Shown piece by piece: positions 11,075-19,361 of a stretch of DNA of 64,000 bases. Location: assembly GCF_937891065.1 (NCBI RefSeq), contig NZ_CALAEQ010000268.1, positions 19,730-83,729 of the forward strand. Direction: 5' to 3'. The notes beneath the pieces were generated by a model. That model was given only the letters and a program-made list of their open reading frames with translations. It was not told the DNA's origin and ran no database searches. Every line of letters begins with the position of its first letter. The stretch's first letter is position 1. Source of the stretch: an uncultured Lutibacter sp. GTDB lineage: Bacteria > Bacteroidota > Bacteroidia > Flavobacteriales > Flavobacteriaceae. Made by a program: the position numbers and the translations under genes.

Positions 11075-11170
11075 AAATTGAGGTTTTCTGAAATTTGACT
11101 TTTGTGTCATATTGAGCTTGTCGAAATATGACACAAAATAAGTTTTATTTTTTTTAGAAAACCTCAATTT
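11075..11170. repeat. nested double inverted repeat (cruciform / bidirectional terminator) between convergent genes
   Basis: Outer perfect 15-bp arms AAATTGAGGTTTTCT (11075-11089) / AGAAAACCTCAATTT (11156-11170); inner perfect 14-bp arms TTTTGTGTCATATT (11100-11113) / AATATGACACAAAA (11125-11138). Confidence 0.85.
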
Positions 11171-11181
11171 TTTTATAAACA

Positions 11182-12012
11182 TCATTCATTTAGCAAACGT
11201 TCTATTTCAATTCTAAGATTGTTAATTTTAACGTTTTCAGCAATTTCTAAACGACCATTATATCTAACTCTACCATTTTTTAGAATGGTTAAATGCGGGT
11301 ATAAATTAAAACTTAAACTTTGTGAGATTTCATTGGAACTAGCATATAAGGTCGGAAATTTATAACCTAATTCTTTGACTAATTCTTTTGTTTTTATTAA
11401 GGTATCTCTTTTTATAGGTACATTAACACTGAAAATAGCAACATTTGGATTGTTTTCGTATTCTAAATATACCTTTTCATAATCAGGAAATTTTTTAAAA
11501 CAAACCCCACAACTTGTTGTCCAAAAATCCAATACAATAACTTTATTTTTAATTGTATCAAGTTTAATTAATTTATCACTATTACTTAATAACTCAATTT
11601 TAGGAGATTTATCATTTACTCTCACATTATAATTCCTTATAAATGAATTCAAATTATCAAATCCATAATAAAATATAAATACAATAAAAAGTATAAAAAG
11701 TAAAGAAAATGTTTTTGATTTTTTTTGTGTTAAATAACCGAATAAAATACTTGTTGGAATAATTATCAGATAAAATAAAATAATACTAGTTAATGCATTT
11801 TTTAAAAATAATGTTGAAGTCATTAATAGTAAAAAAGGAATGCTAAAAATAAAAACTTGCTTTTTAGTTCTAGAATAAAAACCAATTATAAAATAAAAAA
11901 TTGACATTAAAAGCAATAACCACTTATGATTGCCATTTAGGGCAATTAGCCCAATTATTAAGTAAAAAATAATTGGGCTAACAGCAGTAAAAATGATTTT
12001 TAAAATTTTCAT
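11182..12012 (-). CDS. multi-TM membrane protein with C-terminal TlpA/thioredoxin-like domain
   Basis: N-terminal hydrophobic helices; C-terminal VIVLDFWTTSCGVCFKKFPDYEKVY (CxxC) thioredoxin fold. Confidence 0.85.
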   Translation of the reverse strand: MKILKIIFTAVSPIIFYLIIGLIALNGNHKWLLLLMSIFYFIIGFYSRTKKQVFIFSIPFLLLMTSTLFLKNALTSIILFYLIIIPTSILFGYLTQKKSKTFSLLFILFIVFIFYYGFDNLNSFIRNYNVRVNDKSPKIELLSNSDKLIKLDTIKNKVIVLDFWTTSCGVCFKKFPDYEKVYLEYENNPNVAIFSVNVPIKRDTLIKTKELVKELGYKFPTLYASSNEISQSLSFNLYPHLTILKNGRVRYNGRLEIAENVKINNLRIEIERLLNE

Positions 12013-12013
12013 A

Positions 12014-12723
12014 TTAACCAGTACAATCTCCAGTGCAACTCTGCATACCTAACCATCCACAACCAAAAGTTGTATCTTCACAACTATTATCACTGCAATC
12101 TCCTAATTGAGCAAGTTGACAAGTAATATCCCATCTGCAATCACAATTATCTGTACCACCACCTCCAAGACCATCATCCGGGTCCGTTTCTACGTCTATA
12201 ACTCTTGAGGAAAATTGAAATTCACTTTTGTCTTTAACCGCATCAACATTTAACATACCAAAACCACTTACTAAAAAGTAAGGAGTCCATTTAAAATTTA
12301 ATTTTCCTTCTTCAAACCAAGAATTTAAAAATAATAATTGCTCTTCGGATAATTCTTTTGAAAAATCATATTTATTGAGAAGTTTTTCAAAAGTCTTTAA
12401 ATGATTAATTTCTTCTTCTGAAAAATTTAAGGATTTAATTTGTTTAAATTTGTCAACCCAAAGTTGTTTTCTTTTTTTAGGTGAAAAAGTTCTAAAAGCA
12501 GCTTTTTGTTTTTCGACTGTTAAAACAACTAATTCATTTCTATTCATAGTTTTTAAAGATTCAAGGTTTTCTTTAGCCCAAGAATCAATTTCTTTGTCAC
12601 AACTGTAACAAGTGTCATCTTGACAACCTATATTTGCAAAAGAAATTAAAAATAAAAAGATTAAAAGTTTGAAGTTTGGTGTTCGGTGTTCGGTGTTCGG
12701 TGTTCGGTGTTCGGTGTTTTCAT
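12014..12723 (-). CDS. fulvocin C-related Cys-rich lipoprotein/bacteriocin-like protein (start region phase-variable; internal-Met ORF is 12014-12547)
   Basis: C-terminal NCDCRWDITCQLAQLGDCSDNSCEDTTFGCGWLGMQSCTGDCTG with 8 Cys; upstream of the listed ORF the frame stays open and encodes a lipoprotein signal FKLLIFLFLISFANIGC, but there is no in-frame ATG; the ATG at 12723 is out of frame by one heptamer repeat. Confidence 0.72.
12678..12719. repeat. heptanucleotide tandem repeat GGTGTTC (GAACACC on the coding strand), 5 perfect copies plus one imperfect
   Basis: Direct reading: GGTGTTC x5 (12678-12712) then GGTGTTT (12713-12719). Confidence 0.97.
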
Positions 12724-12787
12724 AGTATAGCTTTTTTAAATTATTAAACTTAAAGATAATACTTTCTATTTTATAAAAAAAACTAAA

Positions 12788-13825
12788 ATGAACAATAAAA
12801 AAGACATACGCGCCCTAACTAAAGACGAACTACGAGATTTTTTTGTAGAACATGGAGATAAAGCATTTAGAGGAAATCAGGTTTATGAATGGCTATGGAG
12901 TAAAAGTGCGCATACTTTTGAAGATATGACCAATATTTCATTGGAAACTCGCGAAATGTTGCAAAACAATTTTGTGATTAATCATATTGAAGTTGATAAC
13001 ATGCAACGAAGTTCAGATGGAACTGTAAAAAATGCTGTTAGATTGCACGATGGATTAATTGTTGAATCGGTGTTAATTCCAACAGGCACAAGAACAACGG
13101 CCTGTGTATCAAGTCAGGTTGGTTGTAGTTTAGATTGTTTATTTTGTGCTACTGCGCGTTTAAAGAAAATGCGAAACTTAAATCCTGATGAAATTTACGA
13201 TCAGGTTGCAGCAATTAACAAAGAAAGTTTATTGTATTACAACCATAAATTATCTAACATTGTTTTTATGGGAATGGGAGAACCATTGATGAACTATAAC
13301 AATGTATTAAAGTCAATAGAAAAGATTACTTCACCAGAAGGTTTGGGGATGTCGCCAAAACGAATTACTGTTTCAACTTCGGGAGTTCCAAAAATGATTA
13401 AAAAACTAGCTGATGACGATGTTAAATTTAATTTAGCAGTTTCTCTACATTCAGCAATAGATGAAGTTAGATCAAAAATAATGCCTTTTAGTGCTGCTTT
13501 TCCGTTGAAGGATTTAAAAGAATCACTAGAGTATTGGTATGAAAAAACAGGTAGTAGAGTTAGCTATGAATATGTTGTTTGGAATGGGATTAACGATAAT
13601 AGAGAAGCAATAATGGCGCTGGTTGATTTCTGTAAACATATACCGTGTAAAGTAAATTTAATTGAATACAATCCAATTGATGACGGTGATTTTCAGCAAG
13701 CAAAACCTCAAGTAATTACCGATTATATTAGTATTTTAGAAATGAACGATATTATTGTAAATGTTAGAAGAAGTAGAGGAAAAGATATTGATGCAGCTTG
13801 TGGACAATTAGCTAACAAAAGTTAA
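12788..13825 (+). CDS. rlmN: 23S rRNA (adenine2503-C2)-methyltransferase
   Basis: Radical SAM CSLDCLFCATARLKKMRNL; FMGMGEPLMNYNNV; C-terminal RRSRGKDIDAACGQL. Confidence 0.96.
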   Translation: MNNKKDIRALTKDELRDFFVEHGDKAFRGNQVYEWLWSKSAHTFEDMTNISLETREMLQNNFVINHIEVDNMQRSSDGTVKNAVRLHDGLIVESVLIPTGTRTTACVSSQVGCSLDCLFCATARLKKMRNLNPDEIYDQVAAINKESLLYYNHKLSNIVFMGMGEPLMNYNNVLKSIEKITSPEGLGMSPKRITVSTSGVPKMIKKLADDDVKFNLAVSLHSAIDEVRSKIMPFSAAFPLKDLKESLEYWYEKTGSRVSYEYVVWNGINDNREAIMALVDFCKHIPCKVNLIEYNPIDDGDFQQAKPQVITDYISILEMNDIIVNVRRSRGKDIDAACGQLANKS

Positions 13826-13852
13826 ACTATTTTCCTTACTTTTGATTCCTTA

Positions 13853-14830
13853 ATGAAGCTAGTAGAACAAATAAAACAACCCATTCTTGAAGAAATGGAA
13901 CTCTTTGAAAGTAAGTTCAGAGAATCCATGGCTACAAAGGTTCCATTACTTAATAGAATTACACATTACATTATTAGAAGAAAAGGAAAACAAATGCGTC
14001 CAATGTTTGTTTTTTTGGTTGCGAAAATGGTTTCCAACGGTAAATTTGAAGAACGAACTTACAGAGGAGCTTCTATTATTGAGTTAATTCATACGGCTAC
14101 TTTAGTTCACGATGATGTTGTGGATGATAGCAATAGAAGAAGAGGTTTCTTTTCAATAAATGCTTTGTGGAAAAATAAAATAGCAGTACTTGTTGGCGAT
14201 TTTTTATTATCAAAAGGTTTGTTGCTTTCTATAGATAATAACGATTTTGATATTTTAAAGTTGATTTCTGTTGCGGTTCGTGAGATGAGTGAAGGTGAAT
14301 TACTTCAAATTGAAAAAGCACGTAAATTAGACATTACCGAAGATATATATTTTGAAATTATACGACAAAAAACGGCAACGCTAATTGCTGCTTGCTGTGG
14401 TATTGGAGCAGCATCTGTAGGAAGTCCAGTTGAAGAGGTTGAAAAAATGCGTCTATTTGGTGAGTTAATTGGAATTGCTTTTCAAATAAAAGATGATTTG
14501 TTTGATTATACCGATGCAAAAATTGGGAAACCAACGGGTATAGATATTAAAGAGCAAAAAATGACACTTCCTTTAATTTATGCTTTAAATAATTGTTCTG
14601 ATAAAGACAAGAAGTGGCTGATAAACTCAGTTAAAAATCACAATAAAAATAAGCAACGTGTTAAGGAAGTTATTGCCTTTGTGAAAGAAAAAGGAGGTAT
14701 TGAATACACTACCATAAGAATGAAAGAATACCAATCTAAAGCATTAGAAATTTTAGAAATCTATCCAAGTTCACCATACAAAGATTCTCTATTAAATATG
14801 GTTAACTATGTAATTGAACGAAAAATTTAA
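13853..14830 (+). CDS. polyprenyl synthetase family protein
   Basis: LVHDDVVDDSNRRRG first DDxxD; FQIKDDLFDYTD second DDxxD. Confidence 0.94.
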   Translation: MKLVEQIKQPILEEMELFESKFRESMATKVPLLNRITHYIIRRKGKQMRPMFVFLVAKMVSNGKFEERTYRGASIIELIHTATLVHDDVVDDSNRRRGFFSINALWKNKIAVLVGDFLLSKGLLLSIDNNDFDILKLISVAVREMSEGELLQIEKARKLDITEDIYFEIIRQKTATLIAACCGIGAASVGSPVEEVEKMRLFGELIGIAFQIKDDLFDYTDAKIGKPTGIDIKEQKMTLPLIYALNNCSDKDKKWLINSVKNHNKNKQRVKEVIAFVKEKGGIEYTTIRMKEYQSKALEILEIYPSSPYKDSLLNMVNYVIERKI

Positions 14831-14841
14831 GTTTTAAAATT

Positions 14842-16362
14842 TTATTTAACCAATTCTAATTCCAACAATTCTTCTAAATGTTTTCTTGAATTAGACAACC
14901 TTGGTACTTTGTGTTGCCCACCTAATTTACCATTTTGTTTTAGCCAATCGTAAAATAACCCATTTTTAGCCACATTAATTTTAGGGATTGCCAATGTTAA
15001 ATTATTATAACGTTTTGCTTCATAATCCGAATTTATTGCTTTTAAAGAATTGTCTAAAATTTCAGTAAAATAATTAATGCATTTTGGGTGTTTTCTAAAT
15101 TCAATCAACCATTCATGCCCACCACTTTTATTTCTATTCATAAAAATAGGCGCTACAGTATATTCAGAAATTTCACAAGCTGTTTTTAAACAAGCTTGTT
15201 TCAATGCATTTTCAGCATTTTCAATAATTAATTCCTCACCAAAAACATTGATAAAATGTTTCGTTCTTCCTGTTATTCTAATCCTATAAGGTTTTAAGGA
15301 CGTAAATTTTACGGTATCACCAATTAAATATCGCCACAATCCGCCATTTGTAGTAATTACTAACGCATAATTTACATTTAATTTTACTTGAGAAAGCGAA
15401 ATAGCTTTTGAATTCTCACCATCAAATTTATCCATAGGAATGAACTCGTAAAAAATACCATAATCAAGCATTAGCAGCATATCAAACGAATCATTAACAT
15501 CTTGAATGGCAAAAAAACCTTCAGAAGCGTTGTAAGTTTCGTAATATTTAAATTCCTTTTTAGGAATTATTTTTTTGAATTGTTCTCTATATGGATTGAA
15601 GTTTACACCACCATGAAAGTAAACTTCAAGATTCGGCCAAACTTCTAAAATATTATTTTTTCCAGTTCTTTCTAATACTTTATTTAACAATACCAACATC
15701 CAAGAAGGAACACCAACCAAACTGGTAATGTCTTCTTCAATAGTTTCATTTATAATAGCCTCTATTTTACTTTCCCATTCACTCATCAAAGCAGTTTCTT
15801 GCTTGGGTGCACTGCTATAATCAGCCCAAAACGGTAAATTTTCAATAATAATAGCTGATAAATCACCAAAAAACGAATTGTTATCCTCATAAACAGCACT
15901 ACTTCCTCCCAGTCGCAAACCTTTTCCAATGAAAAGTTGTGACTCTGGGTTATTGTTAAAATACAAACAGAGCATATCTTTTCCTGCTTTAAAATGGCAA
16001 TCTTCTAAAGCTTCTTCACTCACAGGGATAAATTTGCTTTTTGCATTAGTAGTTCCGCTCGATTTCGCAAACCATTTTATAGGAGTTGGCCAAAAAATAT
16101 TTTGTTCACCTTTTCTGGCCCGTTCAATCATTGGTTCAATAGATTCATATTGTTGAATGGGAACTTTTTCAGTAAACTCTTTGTAAGATTTAATAGATGA
16201 AAAATCTAATTTATTTCCAAGTTCGGTATATTGTGCTTTATATAATAATTTGAAGAGTAATTCTTTTTGAACATCAATAGGGTATTTTAAAAACAGCTCC
16301 ATTTGGTGCTTCCTCTTTTTCAAAAACCAAGAAATTATTGAATTAACTATTGGATATGGCAT
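14842..16362 (-). CDS. GH3 auxin-responsive promoter family (acyl-amido synthetase-like) protein
   Basis: WFAKSSGTTNAKSKFIPVS, YETYNASEGFFAIQD, LWRYLIGDTVKFTSLKPYRIRITGRTKHFINVFGEEL. Confidence 0.9.
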   Translation of the reverse strand: MPYPIVNSIISWFLKKRKHQMELFLKYPIDVQKELLFKLLYKAQYTELGNKLDFSSIKSYKEFTEKVPIQQYESIEPMIERARKGEQNIFWPTPIKWFAKSSGTTNAKSKFIPVSEEALEDCHFKAGKDMLCLYFNNNPESQLFIGKGLRLGGSSAVYEDNNSFFGDLSAIIIENLPFWADYSSAPKQETALMSEWESKIEAIINETIEEDITSLVGVPSWMLVLLNKVLERTGKNNILEVWPNLEVYFHGGVNFNPYREQFKKIIPKKEFKYYETYNASEGFFAIQDVNDSFDMLLMLDYGIFYEFIPMDKFDGENSKAISLSQVKLNVNYALVITTNGGLWRYLIGDTVKFTSLKPYRIRITGRTKHFINVFGEELIIENAENALKQACLKTACEISEYTVAPIFMNRNKSGGHEWLIEFRKHPKCINYFTEILDNSLKAINSDYEAKRYNNLTLAIPKINVAKNGLFYDWLKQNGKLGGQHKVPRLSNSRKHLEELLELELVK

Positions 16363-16408
16363 TTTATTATAAGTATCTTTATCGAGTTAAATTTACTAAA
16401 AACTTTCT

Positions 16409-17206
16409 ATGCAATACCAAACTGTTTTAAAAAAAATGATGACTGAGTTAAATGATGTGGTTCATTATTATTTAGATGTTGAAAATGATGTTCTAAATTT
16501 AAACCAGTTGTTAGGACGAGAAATTGAAATTAGTTTTGAAGGTTACCAATGTTTAAGTTGTGGAAAAGAAAAGAAAATTTTTAGACAAGGGTTTTGTTAC
16601 GACTGTTTTTATGACAGTGCAGCAGTAGGTGATTGGATTATGAAACCCGAATTAAGTACTGCACATTTAAATATTGAAGATCGTGATTTAGAATATGAAA
16701 AGCAAGTTCAATTGAAACCTCACGTGGTGTATTTGGCTTTATCAAGCAACGTAAAAGTTGGTGTTACCCGTAAAACTCAGGTGCCAACTAGATGGATTGA
16801 TCAGGGAGCTACAAAAGCCATTGAAATTGTAGAAGTTCCAAACAGGTACTTGGCAGGGATTACAGAAGTTGCTTTAAAAGATTATGTAGCTGATAAAACT
16901 AGTTGGCAAAAAATGTTAAAAAATGATGTTTTAGATGCTGACTTAATTGAAGAAAGAGAAAAGTTAAAACAGTATATTCCAGCTGAAGCTTTGGACTATT
17001 TTTTACCGAATAATGGTAAAATCACCGAGATAAATTATCCAGTAATTAAATATCCATCAAAAATTAAAACGTTAAACTTAGAGAAAACTCCAGTTTATTC
17101 AGGTAAATTAATGGGTATTAAAGGTCAATATTTACTATTTGAAGATACTACGGTTTTTAATGTTAGAAATAGTGAAGGATATAGGGTGCTAATTAATATA
17201 AGTTAA
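16409..17206 (+). CDS. DUF2797 domain-containing protein
   Basis: CLSCGKEKKIFRQGFCYDCFYDS zinc-ribbon-like motif, HVVYLALSSNVKVGVTRKTQVPTRWIDQGA. Confidence 0.78.
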   Translation: MQYQTVLKKMMTELNDVVHYYLDVENDVLNLNQLLGREIEISFEGYQCLSCGKEKKIFRQGFCYDCFYDSAAVGDWIMKPELSTAHLNIEDRDLEYEKQVQLKPHVVYLALSSNVKVGVTRKTQVPTRWIDQGATKAIEIVEVPNRYLAGITEVALKDYVADKTSWQKMLKNDVLDADLIEEREKLKQYIPAEALDYFLPNNGKITEINYPVIKYPSKIKTLNLEKTPVYSGKLMGIKGQYLLFEDTTVFNVRNSEGYRVLINIS

Positions 17207-17882
17207 TTTCTTCACCAACCTTCAAATTAAACCTTCTTCTAAATAGATAAACTATAAAGTATAATATTGGTGTATCTAAAAGTGCAATAATTATTTTAAA
17301 TAAAAATCCGCTAATAAGTAATGTTGAAAACAAGTTCCAAGGCAATACGCCAAAACTGCATAGTAAAGTAACTACCGTTAATGTATCTATGAATTGAGAT
17401 GAAAATGTTGAAAAATTATTCCGTAACCAAAGGTGTTTTCCTTTGGTTTTTCTTTTCCAAAAATGAAAGATTCTGATATCAATAAACTGAGCAAATAAAT
17501 ATGCTAACATTGATGCTAAAACGGCAATAGGTGATAACCCGAAAACTTTAGTGAACAGCTCATTATTAATAGGAGAATTGTCAATAGCATTGGTGTAATT
17601 AGCTATTAAAATAATTACCATAGAGAAAAATGAAGCAAAAATACCAGCTATTACAACTTGATTGGCTTTCTTTTTACCATACATTTCTGAAATAATATCA
17701 GTAATTAAAAAGGTAATAGGATAGGGTAATATTCCAACTGAAAGTTCAAAGCGAAACCAACCAAATGGATTCCAATAAAAGAATTTTTGAAAAATTAAAT
17801 TTGAAGCTACCAATGCAGCAATAAACATGGATGCAAGAATAAGATAGATTGTAAAGGCTTCAGATTTGTGTTTTGGATTCAT
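17193..17882 (-). CDS. queuosine precursor transporter (YhhQ/VUT family)
   Basis: FYWNPFGWFRFELSVGILPYPITFLITDIISEMYGKKKANQVV; start reset to MNPKHKSEAF at 17882, otherwise the CDS would overlap fabD. Confidence 0.88.
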   Translation of the reverse strand: MNPKHKSEAFTIYLILASMFIAALVASNLIFQKFFYWNPFGWFRFELSVGILPYPITFLITDIISEMYGKKKANQVVIAGIFASFFSMVIILIANYTNAIDNSPINNELFTKVFGLSPIAVLASMLAYLFAQFIDIRIFHFWKRKTKGKHLWLRNNFSTFSSQFIDTLTVVTLLCSFGVLPWNLFSTLLISGFLFKIIIALLDTPILYFIVYLFRRRFNLKVGEEINLY

Positions 17883-17957
17883 AGTTTTTGGATTGTAACG
17901 AATATAATAAATAATTCCTACTTTTGCATTTTGAATAAATAACGAAATAGAATTAAG

Positions 17958-18836
17958 ATGAAAGCATATATTTTTCCAGGTCAAGGAGCGCAATTTACAG
18001 GAATGGGTTTAGATTTATACAACAACTCTCCTTTAGCAAAAGAACTTTTTGATCAAGCAAATGAAATTTTAGGATTCAATATTACAGCTATTATGTTTGA
18101 AGGAACTGCTGAAGAATTGAAACAGACAAAAGTAACACAGCCAGCTATATTTTTACATTCAGTAATTTTAGCAAAAACATTAGGTGAAGATTTTAAGCCA
18201 GAAATGGTAGCGGGGCATTCTTTAGGTGAACTATCAGCTTTGGTAGCAAATGGGGTTTTAACTTTTGAAGATGGACTTAGGTTGGTTTCAAAAAGAGCTT
18301 TAGCGATGCAAAAAGCCTGTGAAGCACAAGAATCTACAATGGCTGCAGTTTTAGGATTGGATGATGCTATTGTTGAAGAAATTTGCGCAAGTATTGATGG
18401 AATTGTGGTGGCTGCAAATTACAATTGTCCAGGACAATTGGTTATTTCAGGAGAAATTTCAGCAATTGATAAAGCGTGTGAATTATTGATTGAAAAAGGA
18501 GCAAAACGTGCCATAAAATTACCTGTAGGTGGTGCTTTTCATTCACCATTAATGGAGCCAGCAAGAGAAGAATTAGCAGCAGCAATAAAGAACACAACAT
18601 TTAGTAAGCCAATATGCCCAGTATATCAAAATGTTGTTGCAAAAGCAGTAACTAATTCTGATGAAATAAAAGAAAATTTAATAGCACAACTAACCGCGCC
18701 AGTTCGATGGACACAATCTGTTCAGCAAATGATTACTGATGGTGGTACTGAATTTTTTGAAGTTGGGCCTGGGAAAGTTTTACAAGGACTAATTAGAAAA
18801 ATAGATAGAAGTGTTGCGGCAAGTAGCGTAGCATAA
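17958..18836 (+). CDS. fabD: malonyl-CoA:ACP transacylase
   Basis: MKAYIFPGQGAQFTGMG, AGHSLGELSALV, GAFHSPLM. Confidence 0.97.
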   Translation: MKAYIFPGQGAQFTGMGLDLYNNSPLAKELFDQANEILGFNITAIMFEGTAEELKQTKVTQPAIFLHSVILAKTLGEDFKPEMVAGHSLGELSALVANGVLTFEDGLRLVSKRALAMQKACEAQESTMAAVLGLDDAIVEEICASIDGIVVAANYNCPGQLVISGEISAIDKACELLIEKGAKRAIKLPVGGAFHSPLMEPAREELAAAIKNTTFSKPICPVYQNVVAKAVTNSDEIKENLIAQLTAPVRWTQSVQQMITDGGTEFFEVGPGKVLQGLIRKIDRSVAASSVA

Positions 18837-18889
18837 GTCTTATTTAATAAAAAATAGTGTAAAATATTTTTTTATTAAATAAATAATTT

Positions 18890-18897
18890 CATATTTG
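18890..18897 (+). promoter_or_regulatory. -7-like element CATATTTG upstream of ilv leader
   Basis: One mismatch to TAnnTTTG, 10 nt upstream of the leader peptide ATG; no clear -33 TTG. Confidence 0.4.
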
Positions 18898-18907
18898 TCA
18901 AACATAA

Positions 18908-18973
18908 ATGAAAAACATAATTATCAATATTATTTCTATTAATGTCTCTGTGATTATTTCACAAGGAGGTTAG
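18908..18973 (+). CDS. ilv operon leader peptide 1: MKNIIINIISINVSVIISQGG
   Basis: 21 codons with 8 Ile and 2 Val, immediately upstream of an attenuator hairpin and the ilv operon. Confidence 0.85.
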   Translation: MKNIIINIISINVSVIISQGG

Positions 18974-19003
18974 GAATGTTATTGTAGTTTATAAAAATTA
19001 TAA

Positions 19004-19036
19004 AACCTTCCTGTTTAATTTCAGGGAGGTTTTTTT
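19004..19036 (+). terminator. ilv attenuator 1 terminator
   Basis: AACCTTCCTG (19004-19013)/CAGGGAGGTT (19022-19031) plus T-run; 5' arm also pairs (9 of 10) with CAAGGAGGTT (18962-18971) overlapping the leader stop codon. Confidence 0.88.
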
Positions 19037-19047
19037 ATTAGGTAAAT

Positions 19048-19107
19048 ATGAAATACAACAATAAAAATATTTTAATTCAAATTATAATTGTCAACTTAAA
19101 AAGTTGA
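19048..19107 (+). CDS. ilv operon leader peptide 2: MKYNNKNILIQIIIVNLKS
   Basis: 19 codons, Ile x5, Leu x2, Val x1; stop codon lies inside segment 2 of a second attenuator. Confidence 0.72.
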   Translation: MKYNNKNILIQIIIVNLKS

Positions 19108-19167
19108 TGCAAATTTTTAATGAGAAAAATTAAAGACCTGCATCATAAAAAATGTAGGTTTTTTTTA
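19092..19167 (+). terminator. ilv attenuator 2 (1:2, 2:3, 3:4 architecture)
   Basis: 1:2 CAACTT/AAGTTG (19092-19106); 2:3 TGATGCA (19105-19111)/TGCATCA (19139-19145); 3:4 ACCTGCAT (19136-19143)/ATGTAGGT (19152-19159) followed by a T-run. Confidence 0.75.
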
Positions 19168-19268
19168 TTGTGTAATCATTGTAGAAATAAATATGTAATT
19201 ACCATATTATCAATCATATAGAACTATTTAATGAATATTGGCTATTGTAAAATAAAACATAGGAAACC

Positions 19269-19297
19269 TTGCAAAAGAATTGACTCAATTAAATTTG
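19269..19297 (+). promoter_or_regulatory. possible second ilvD promoter downstream of both attenuators
   Basis: TTG 19269-19271, 18-nt spacer, TAAATTTG 19290-19297. Confidence 0.35.
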
Positions 19298-19361
19298 TAT
19301 TTTCCTGTTAATTAAGTATTAGAGCAAGTTGTTTAAAATTATAAAAAAAGTACTAAAATAA

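Noticed and set aside
17883-17993. N-terminal extension of the queuosine precursor transporter ORF
   Set aside because: Would overlap fabD on the opposite strand; MNPKHKSEAF at 17882 is the sensible start.
19120-19221. ORF ATGAGAAAAATTAAAGACCTGCATCAT... (MRKIKDLHHKKCRFFLLCNHC...)
   Set aside because: Runs through attenuator 2 terminator stem and U-tract; more likely a by-product of the RNA element than a real peptide.
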